From: Aradus depressus | Taxonomy: Eukaryota; Arthropoda; Insecta; Hemiptera; Aradidae | Length of the DNA stretch: 64,000 nt | Assembly (NCBI GenBank): GCA_963662175.1 | Contig: OY759218.1 | Coordinates: forward strand, 53,265,427-53,329,426 | Reading direction: 5' to 3' | Shown here: positions 50,041 through 60,700 of the stretch, piece by piece | Layout: each line of letters opens with the position of its first letter | Position numbering within the stretch: the first letter of the stretch is position 1 | Program-made: the position numbers and the translations under genes | Notes under the pieces: model-generated | The model's input: only the letters and a program-made list of their open reading frames with translations | Databases searched by the model: none | Told to the model about the DNA's origin: nothing

Positions 50041-51664
50041 TATAATCACAATAAAGAATTGTGTTTCATATCCAAAAACATTATTTGATACAAAGCTTTC
50101 ATTTTTATTTTTTGGGCAGAGTTCCTCCACACCTTAAAGGTCAGTCCAATGTACGTTATTGTTTTATTTATTTATTTATAATTTTTTATTTATTTAGATT
50201 TTTTATACATTCATTTATAATTGATTAATCTATATCTATCTACATATATATGTATATTATTTTTAATATATTGTTATAGTTACATTGTTTTCTTTCTTTT
50301 CTATATCTCGCACATTGGGACCTGATGATGGGACATGAGAACGTCCCGAAACATCGTTGGGATAAAAACACTTCCGAAGAGTTTTTTTTGAAAAATAGTT
50401 ATCTTAATTTTTATTAAATTGAAAAATGTGTCCACTTATTATAAACGTATCTTGTATTAATTTTGTTTATGTACTCATATATTTTTAAGTATTTATTTGT
50501 TCAGTTTTTATTAATTTCATTTTACTTTTTTTAATACTTTTGTTATTACTACTAAACATATGTGTGTTAGACTCAAGTAGTTATAAATCTAATTTATAAG
50601 CTATCTTAATGTATAAATTCTTTTGACGTATCCTATTACCATGTATTGGTTTAACGGAAATAAATTGATTATTATTATTATTAAAGGTGCATAACTTTGA
50701 TTCGTTACTGAATACATACATACAATAACAAAAAAGGTTCCAAATTTCAGGTCACGTATTGTTGTAAAATAATAAATAAGCGCGTTTTCGTCAGAAACGT
50801 CAGTAATATGAGAAAAGAATGTTACACATCCTTCTGTAAGATGTGAGCCGTTTCTCATTCATTTCGATCCCACTTCACACCGGTCTCTAAACCCCCATTC
50901 CAGAAATTCAACCCTGCTCATTGTCGTATTTTCTTACAAAGGATTACGACGCTAATGATAAACATGGGTGGATGTACAAGATCCCATTCTCTTCAGGGCA
51001 AAGTTATGCACAAAATTACTAGCTGTCTTTTCTGATTAATACTTTTTTGCCAACTGACTTTCATAATAATTTTTTTTACATTATTAATTACTTTTCAAAC
51101 ATTCAAGGTCGATTCTAAAACGAATGTATTCAGACAGGAAATGGATTCTTCGATTAGGGGACTTTCTTGACTATCGTCCCCTCTTGCCATAATGACAACA
51201 CACAATCTGTATATTTTTAAATGTCCATTGTACATATTGTTTCAGACTATATCTTTAATACTTAAAATATTAACATTGTAGTAACATTTTAAAAAAATTA
51301 TAGGAGACACAAAATATTATCGAAAGAAGGTAACAAAAAAACGAACATATAGGAGGCATAGACAACATTTTTTTTTTTTTTTTTTTTCATTTTATAGACA
51401 ATAAATGGCAAGAAAGTTCACACTTAAAAACAATAAATGTTTTTAACTTTTTTTTTTTTTTTCACAGAAGAGATATAAAATACATTTTATTTTTATATAA
51501 CGATCCTATCTTTTTTATATCGATATTTGGATTGAATGTTTCCTTAATGTATTTGTGGTAAGGTCCTTGACAAACCTGTTTAGACCTGATAAAGATAAAA
51601 ACTGACAGCCCGTATCTATAAGTTAAATAATTTTTCTAACATTACAGTATTTCTATTTCTGAAG
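50041..51664. other. Intergenic region upstream of ETFB, no gene seen
   Basis: AT-rich, with T runs at 51370-51387 and 51450-51464. One CTGATGAT-stem-GAAAC motif at 50322. No clear TATA box or CpG-like island was recognised for the ETFB promoter. Confidence 0.4.
50322..50352 (+). other. CTGANGAT-stem-GAAAC motif (strong stem)
   Basis: CTGATGAT, stem GGGAC, loop ATGAGAAC, stem GTCCC, GAAAC. Fully Watson-Crick stem of five pairs. Hammerhead-core-like with one extra T. Confidence 0.5.
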
Positions 51665-51715
51665 ATGGCGAGAGTACTGGTCGGTGTCAAAAGGGTAATA
51701 GATTACGCAGTAAAG
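51665..51715 (+). CDS. ETFB: ETFB exon 1
   Basis: Residues 1-17, [17 protein letters not shown], donor GTACAT. Start context GAAGATGGCG. Confidence 0.93.
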
Positions 51716-54700
51716 GTACATTTTTCTTTATAATTGTTTCAATTTTTCTTATTTTAAAAATATTTTATTCTAGATTTTTGCTTATTTCATGGGGAGTCAA
51801 CACTAGGAATTAGTATGTTATGCTTCTGCTTAAGAAAAAGTAACTTTTTCTACGAAGCTTTAAGTTCAGTTCTTTTTTTTCTTTATATTTAGTTCTGAAT
51901 TAATCTTTCATTCATTTTGTGTGAAATTAACTGTATTCTGTACATAATATGTATTTTTTCTGTGTATATATATAATTAAAAGTTATAAATATCTTGCGCA
52001 ACCGCTCTTATCTCAATAAATTATTTTATTGTTGTGTTTGAGGGTCTTTTATCCGAATAACCAAATTTAAAGAAACGTCTGAAAATGTTCCATATTTTAT
52101 TCCCCATAACTCTTTATGATCAAACATTTGTAATCTTGGTGTTCAATGGTTGTTTCAATAAATTGAATTAAATGAAATGTAGTGAGAGTCATTGTCATTA
52201 TTTAAAAAAATATATGTATTCATATACTACTGATTACATTAATTATATTTCCAGTTGGTGTATTGATTTCATCGAGATTTATTAAAATTAGTTCATCATG
52301 GGTATAACTCCTCTTTCTATGAGAAAATAAAACACTATAGAAGCCTTAATATAAGGGATATATAATAATCCACTATAGTGTGTATATAAGAAACTTTAGA
52401 AGCCTTAATATGGATGGAAGCCACTGTACAGGCTGAAACTGACCTTCGACCTACTGTTATCACACAGATGAGCTGTGTCTGGGGCAAAGTTCCTATACTT
52501 CCATTTATTACTAATCTGATATAATACAAACATGTGAAGTAAAAAAAAAATTATTGTGGTGATCGAGTTAGCTCACAATTACCGCAATAGAATAATAATG
52601 AATTTCCACCGTCAATCCTAAGAGATATTGTGAAAAAATTACAGATATACTAATTGTTTTTTATTTGCAATTTTTCATTAAACATTGCCACAAATTAAAA
52701 AAAAATATATATATGTATATACAAACGTTTTATATAAATAAACAATTGATTAAATAATTTTGTTTCAGATTCGAGTGAAGCCAGACAAATCAGGCGTGCT
52801 TACTGATGGTGTGAAACATTCTATGAACCCTTTTGACGAAATCGCCATAGAGGAAGCAGTTCGCATGAAGGAAAAAAAAATTGCAAGTGAGATTATTGCG
52901 CTATCTTGTGGACCAGCCCAATCTCAGGTAGTCTAGACTAAAACAAGTGTTTTTGTTTTATTTTCTTCCTCAGCTAACATGAAATATAGGGGAAGTTATG
53001 TAATCAATCAAATTTTATATTTGTATTAAGAAGTTCATATGTAAGACACCTACTTGGCCAATATGCCTCGTTCATAAGGCCAAAAATATGCATTTATGGA
53101 GTTAAAAAGTAAAATAAATAAATGACAATTATTGATTTTTAGATTAATCGGGAAAAGGGGAAGGTGAGTTTGCAGAGTGCGAGAGGAAACTTAGTCTATT
53201 GCAAATAATTCGAGATTTTTGAGGGTTCTGTATTGATTGGGTTTAGATACTCATTTGATAAGGAAGTTAATACCAGAGGTAGTAGTTGGTCCATCAGCGA
53301 CTCCACTGCAAATTTAACTTATTTCTCTGACAGAGGATGTAGTGTTGTGGATTTTGTTTGGGCCTCCGTTGGTATTCTAATAAATAAATGACAATTATTG
53401 ATTTTTAGATTAATCAGGAAAAGGAGAAGGTGGGTTTGCAGAGAGAGAGAGAAAACTTAGTCTATTGCATATAATTCGCGCTGGGGAAGCAGGCTTTTTA
53501 TTCTTTCCTTTTTAGTTACTTTATTATTCCTGTTGTAAAGAATATATACAACAAGCAAATGTGTTGAGGTAGAAAAAAGTGGTATTGTTAAAATGTCAAG
53601 GGAGGAGAAATGATCCAGTGGTGACAAACCCTAGGCACTGAGTCGCACTCATTTATGGCGAATAACTGTCACTGCCTGTTCTGAGAACGTCTCTAGGCCG
53701 TTAGCGCTTAAAGCGTCGTTTGGGAAGTGTGGCAGAAGGGAGGGCACGGACTTGAGGATTAATGTGATTACTGAAGGAGGAAAATAATTTTTGGTACCTG
53801 GATTTAGATAATTCGGTGACAAGTAGTCTTATCATACACGAAATTGACAAAAAAGTAACGGAAATCAACCAAATTTCTAGTGTGCTCCTATCGAACGAAT
53901 TATAAGTTTTAGATTTCATTTGTTCTCTTATTTTTATTTATACAGAATTGATAAATAGTTATTACCTCCATAATAGTCTATACATTGCAATATCTACGAT
54001 GTTTTCTAAGGTTATTGATTAAGAATATTCTTCGCGTAATGACCCAGTCCTGATTTTTATTTTTCTGTGGTGTGGCTGATAGTTTCGTAAAGGAACCTCT
54101 TCTTATTCATATTGATTTATAGCATTCGAGGTAAATTAGTTTCACTATTAACTGTTGATAATTTACCTCGTCTTAGCGACCAGCCACTTAATACGTATAC
54201 CTGTTTATGTTACAGAATGGGCTGAAGATGAGGGCAAGACTCGAAACATCCCATAAATTGTCAATTAATTAAAATTTGGAAGACCTAATTCTGCTTCATT
54301 CATCCTTTCACCTGTGTTTGTTTCCCTCCCTCCCTCCTACTGTTTAAAAAATCATTTTAAAGAAAGGCTACCAACTCATTTTCACACGAGAAAACATTAT
54401 TTAAGAAAAAAAGTATCCGAATATCTAGTAAACTCCTTGCTAACCAGAGACCTGACTGCCGGAGGTGGCACAGCCTGTTAAGTGGTATTATGGTGTAGCT
54501 GGACAGGTGTCTTCTGGAGCCGGTTTCTTGGAGTTGCATCCATCACGTACAGGGGCATTATCATTATCCGGAGATAACAAATTAGGGTTGCAATGAGATG
54601 ATAATATAAGAGTGAGATGATATATGTTATATAATATGTTAATATATTTTTTAATGACGATTTTATTCCATTCGAATATAGTTTCTATCGGATTTAATAA

Positions 54701-57700
54701 CGACATTTCTAAGGCCTTTGAAATTTCTTATGAAGGGTTTCTGTTATATCTCTTGGTTTGTGTACACATTTGAAATTTTATTTTTTTATAGGAAACTCTC
54801 AGGACAGCTTTAGCGATGGGCGCTGATCGCGGGATTCATGTGGAAGTTACTGGCGCAGAATGGAACACATTGCAGCCGATTCATATTTCAAAAATTCTTG
54901 CCAAAGTGGCTCAAGATGAAAAAGTTGACTTAGTAATTGTTGGAAAACAGGTAAACGGCATTATTAATTTATTGTTTTATTCGTTTGGGATGAAAAGCTA
55001 GCGAAGTAAGAAAACAATTTTAAGATGGGTGGGATAGAGTATAGTACCATGTTTCGCTCCGGAACGAACGTATACGAAGCAAAAAGGTTTCTCGAATTAA
55101 ATGTGTATAAAAGAGTCGTCGGTGAATCACCGGCTATGTACTTCCCCAGCATGAATTAATTAACTATGTTTTTGCTCTCCCTCCAAAGACAGTCAATTGA
55201 CTGTTAGAGCTAAAACTCAATATTTGTCTTATAGTGGCTTGTGTGTCCTACTAAATGCTGCAGTTGTTAGACAGGGCATTTGAGTCGAGCCCCCTTCTTG
55301 GTTCTTTCTTCCCTTCGACCGATTTCACGAAAAATTAATATGTGCTATTCTTTTGAAGTTTTGAATTTTAATATAAAATGTCATGTCTATTTATTCGGCA
55401 TTTATTGGAATTTTTTATTTAAAACCCTCCTTGATCCCCTTCTTTTTTCGGCTGATGCCGCTGAAAATTGATAAGTGTTGTCCTTATAGGCCGTTGAATA
55501 TACATATGAAATTTCGTGACAATTCATTCATTACAACGGCAGTTACCAGAGTTTATGTGTTAAACCTCCCTCCTGATCCCCCACTTCTCTTTGTCCGATT
55601 TGGTCCTTTCTGTAACGTCTATGGTTTAATTATGTTTTGAAACAATAAATAGTAAAATAGTATAACTGCCAAATATATCGTCGGCTTCCTGCAAAAATTC
55701 ACTAACTGACATTTCCAACATTTTAAGATATGAGCATTTGTAAATTGCAACCTACTTTAAAAATAGTATATTAGAATGAACAGATAGAAACTTTTTGTTA
55801 ATATGACTCTTCTGTTCTCGCCTATTGTATTATTAAATAACATAACAAATATACATATAAAAAATAAGTAATTACAAATTAATATTAATAATAATAATAA
55901 TGTAACAAAGAGAAACAATATTATATATAAAATATACATTACATTATTATTATTGTAGCGTAGCACTTAATAGTATGAGTAATTAAAAATCCAATTCTCA
56001 ACACGAACTTCTCAATATATATTTCTCAACTCAACTGGTTAACAATATAAAACATCTAGCATAGCAACAACAGCTGGTTGCTACACTTTCCCCCTCCCAA
56101 TAGCAGCCGCCGTCCCGGTGTAGCCTTTCAGCCGGTTGACATGCACCACTAGCCGCCGCCTCCGGTTCCTGCCATCCTGCACCCTATAGGTCACGTCTGA
56201 GAGTCGCCTCACCACCGTGTAGGGACCCTGCCATGGCCGGTGGAACTTGGAACTCCGGCCTCTTCTGGTCACCGGGTACCAGACTCACACAATGTCACCT
56301 TCCTGAAATTTGAGTTCCTGGCTCTTCTTGTCATAGTAGTCTTTCTGACGTATCTGGCTCTTACCCAACTCCTTGCGCACTGATGCGAAAGCGGCCTCCA
56401 GCTGCGCCCCTCGCTTGCGGACGTACTCGTGGAGATTCACATCTTCCCTTTCTTCCGCTAGCCCATACATAACATCGAGCGGGAGACTCATCTCACGCCC
56501 AAACAGGGCATAGTACGGGGTGATATGTGTAGAGTCATGCTGGCTGGCCCTGTACGCCATCATCACTAAAGGTAACTGCTGGTCCCACGAAGTTTCCCGT
56601 CCCACTACAAAATGACACAACATACCGCACAAAGTCCTGTTAAACCGTTCAACCATACCATCAGATGCTGGGTGGTAGGGGCTAGTCCTCGTCTTCTTTA
56701 TGCCCAGACGGCTACACAGATCCACAAACAGCTGCGCCTCAAACTGTCTACCCTGATCGGTGTGCAGCTCGTACGGTACTCCGTATCGACTAACAAACTC
56801 CAGGACAAATACCTCAGCGACCGTTGCTGCCTCAATGTTCCTCAGAGGATATGCCTCAACCCATTTGGTAAAATAATCCGCAACGACAACAATGTATTTA
56901 TTCCCGCGATCAGTAGTTGGGAGCGGTCCAAGTATGTCCATAGCAATTCTCTGGAATGGAAATCCCGCGGTCACTCTCTGCATTGGGGCTCGTGTTTTCG
57001 TTCCTTTCCTCGCCGCACAATCAGGACAGGCGTTGATCCAGTTTTCAATGTCCCGTCTGTGACCAGGCCAATAGAACCTGTCGCTCACCTTCCGAAGGGT
57101 TCTTGTGATTCCCTGGTGCCCACCTCCCGCTGAACTGTCATGCAAGCTCCTAAGCACTTCCTCAACAAGGGTTCGAGGCAACAATAGCTGATGCCTGGTA
57201 GGCTTTCCATCCTCCTCCCACCGCCGATGAATCAGCCCATTGAGCAGTTCCAGTCGATTCGCTTGAGTCCACAGGCTTAGAAGTTTTGGATCACTTCCTC
57301 TGACATCTTCGAATTTTGGCCGAGTTCCCTCCTCTAGCCACTTGAAGACAACAGAAAGAATAGGGTCTTCTTGCTGAGCAACTCTGAGCTCGTCATCAGG
57401 GAGTATGGCTGCGACGCAGCTCGACCCTTCATCTCTCTCTTCGCTCACCTCACTGCGACGATCTCGCTCCACGGCCTCCCGAACATTTTGTTCAACACCA
57501 CACTGACGACAGGATCGGGAAAGTCCGTCGGCATTCGAATGTTTTTTTCCTGGTCGGTGTATCACTTCGAAGTCGTATGGGGACAACAGCTCGAGCCATC
57601 TCGCTACCTGGCCCTCTGGTTCCTTAAACGACTGGAGCCATTTTAGTGAATTATGGTCAGTGCGGACAGTAAATCTCCTCCCGTAAACGTAATACCGAAA

Positions 57701-60700
57701 TTGCCGAATGCCATAGACCAGGGACAACATTTCCTTCCGTGTCGTACAATATCGCCTTTCCGTCTTTGACAGTGATCGGCTCGCATATGCTATGACCCTT
57801 TCCTGGCCGTATTGCATTTGGCTCAACACGGCCCCTAGCCCCAGGTCACTAGCATTGCAGTCCACAATGAAGTCTCCCGGACCTTTGGGTAAGACAAGTA
57901 CCGGGGCTTCCACTAGGGCCGTTTTTAAATGGCTAAAGCTCTTCCACAACTCCGGCCCAAAAGAGAACTTCTCCTTTTTGTCGGCCGCTTTGTATAGAGG
58001 AGCGGCAATTTCAGCGAAATTTCTAATAAATCTTCGATAGTATGCTGCGAAACCTAAAAATGCCCTTAACGTCCGAGCGTCAGCCGGCTCTGGCCAGTCC
58101 CTTACCGCTCTAATTTTTTCAGGATCGGTAGCTACACCCTCGCTCGATACTACGTGACCTAAGTAACTTATCTGCTCCCGGAGCAGTTGACATTTTCTAG
58201 GTTTCAGTTTGAGATGGGCATTTCGAATTCTTGTGAAGACCTCCCTTAGATGTTCCAAATGCTCATCTACTGTCGGACTCCATATAACAATATCGTCCAG
58301 ATAGACCATCGCAGTCTTCCACTTTAACCCTCCTAAGACCAGGTCCATCAACCGTTGGAACGTGCTAGGGGCATTGCACAACCCAAACGGTAATACTTTA
58401 AATTGGAAGAGCCCCTCAGATGTTATGAACGCCGTCTTCTCCCGATCCTGTGGATCCACTTCAACCTGCCAGTACCCAGAGGCGAGGTCCAACGACGAAA
58501 AGCACTTCGCATTCCCCAGATTGTCTAAGATGTCATCCACTCTCGGCAACGGATAAGCATCCTTTTTTGTGACCCCATTCAGCCGCCGGTAATCCACGCA
58601 GAATCGTACTGACCCGTCCTTCTTCTGAACCAAAACGATCGGGCTAGCCCAAGGTGACGCCGATGGTTCGATGACGTTTTGCTCTCTCATCTCCCTAACC
58701 ATTCTCGCAACCTCCTGTCGGCGTTGTAGAGGAATACGACGAGGTGGCTGGCGTATTGGCATAGCGTCAGCGGTGCCAATTCGGTGCTTCATAAGGCCAG
58801 TGCGCCCAAGATCTGTGGGACCTGTTGAGAAAATGTCTCGGAAATCCTCTAGCAGTCTCACGAGGTTCTCCCTCTGAGTCGGGTTTAGTGGCACATTATC
58901 CAGGTCAAACAACTCGTCCGCCCTACAATTGAGTCCTGCTTCGGTTTCCATCGATTCTACGAAGGTGTTAGATGCCGCTGTTGGTTTCTCTACCTTTCCT
59001 ATACTGGTCCGAGCAAAAAGTGTCTTCGGGTCAAGATCCGGATTCATCATCCGGACGGGGATCATCCCATGGTGAACTATAGCAGCTACCCTGGCTAGAC
59101 ATAGGCCATGCTTCTCCATGATATCAACCCTAGGCTCGAAAATTACTTCAACTCCATCCTCAGCCTCCACCCTCGCACTGACAGCAACCTCATGCCTTCC
59201 TGGTATAACTATAGTTTCCGGAACGAATGCGTGAATTTCATTGGCGACTGGTATGCTTGCGCTTAGCGGTACTTTCACTCCCCCGATCTGCAGCGTGCCC
59301 CTGCCAAATATCAGACACGCTGACACCGCCTCCAGGAAGTCGTAACCTAAGATGACGTCGCGCCATATGTCCCCGATGAAACATTTGTGCTCGCCTTGAT
59401 GCGATCCGATAGTTATAGTGGCCCAGGCAGACCCCTGAACACTGATACTGCCTCCGTTGGCGTTCTTCAGATTTTGCTTGTAGGGTGTATCTGGTTGCAA
59501 GCCCATCTTCCCAGCAAAATCACTGCTAATTAACGTCACACTGGCTCCCGAATCAACAAGAGCATGAGTAGGAACCCCATTGATGTTCACCGCCACCTCG
59601 TTCCTCACGTTGCAAGCCCCAGTTCGGATAGTGGGGACCTCCTGTAGCCCGGCCGACGACTGGTCCCTGTCGCCGGCCGGCTTCAGTTTCCCTTTGGTGG
59701 CTTCACCGAACAGTGGGCTTGGATATGCCCCGACCTGCCGCAGGTCCAGCAGACCGGACCCCTTCGGCCTGTATCCGCACGCTTCGTCTCCTTTTGAACC
59801 ACCAGCTCCGCCACTGCCCTCGTAAGTGCCGTTATTTTTTCATTTTGCTCTCGCAGCATCATGTGTAACACTGAGGCTCCTGGGATAGGGTCAGTAGCCG
59901 CTACAACCGGGCTATCCCCCATATCCTGAACCTCGGTGGCATACGTCAATGAGCCATGACGTAGAGCTATAATTTCCATTTTCGATGCTCTGCTTAGTGC
60001 TGACTCTAGAGTGTCGGGGGACGTTAACGCAGTTTGAAATCGAACGTTTTTGTCCCGGAGACCCTCCAGGAAGTGGTCCTTTAAGGTTTCCTGTCGCACC
60101 GCCTCCCCAACTCTCTCCGGGTAGGCCTCGTTGTAGAGAGTCTCCAGGGCGGTGGCGAACTGTGTCAAAGACTCGCCCCTCGCTTGCCGCCGCCCTTTGA
60201 ACTCATCTTTCTTGAGCTCCCGCCGCTCAGGAGGGTCTAATTTAACCTCTATGGTTCTACAAACGAGGGCGAAATTACCTTGGTCTTCCACAGACATGTT
60301 CCTGTATATGCTTAGGCTTTCCCCTGTCAGACACAAAGATAAAAATAGACCTTTTACATCGTCAGTCCACTTATTAACTTGACTTACCTTGTTGAAATAC
60401 TCAATGTAGTCATTCCATGACCCCAAAGTGAACTCTTTCGGGAAAATGAGGGGTCTCCCGTCGACTGACTCATCGGCGCCGATCCTTTTCCCCAGAGCGT
60501 GTTGTCCCTCTTTTTTTTTCGGCATCCCACCGCTGCCACCAAATGTAGCGTAGCACTTAATAGTATGAGTAATTAAAAATCCACATATAAAAAATAAGTA
60601 ATTACAAATTAATATTAATAATAATAATAATGTAACAAAGAGAAACAATATTATATATAAAATATACATTACATTATTATTATTGTAGCGTAGCACTTAA

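Larger units (their letters stand above)
56081..59691 (-). pseudogene. Gypsy pol (protease, RT, RNase H, integrase) with one in-frame stop
   Basis: The frame is open from the gag overlap to 56285-56287, where a single TGA interrupts it, and then continues open for about 67 codons to a TAG in the 3' LTR. Counting from 59608 (a GTG, not a real start): protease D19-SGA, reverse transcriptase [13 protein letters not shown] and YLDD at 437-440, RNase [14 protein letters not shown] (about 585-597) and TDH (650-652), integrase H831-H850-C861-C864 zinc finger and D891, D951, E987 (the D59D35E spacing). The part beyond TGA ([14 protein letters not shown]) is the integrase C-terminal domain. Expressed by frameshifting from gag. 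No separate Met start is seen near the beginning. Confidence 0.93.

Noticed and set aside
53701..53919. 72-codon minus-strand frame in ETFB intron 2
   Set aside because: No recognisable domain. It lies near a CTGAAGAT motif and may be retroelement debris, but nothing supports a specific call.
57371..58040. Plus-strand open frames inside the Gypsy pol region
   Set aside because: Shadows of the pol frame on the other strand, with no motif of their own.
60526..60696. N-terminal extension of Gypsy Gag rich in Leu/Ile
   Set aside because: The extension is translated LTR and duplicated flank. The same residues arise at 55757-55966 from the other flank. The element Gag starts at 60525.
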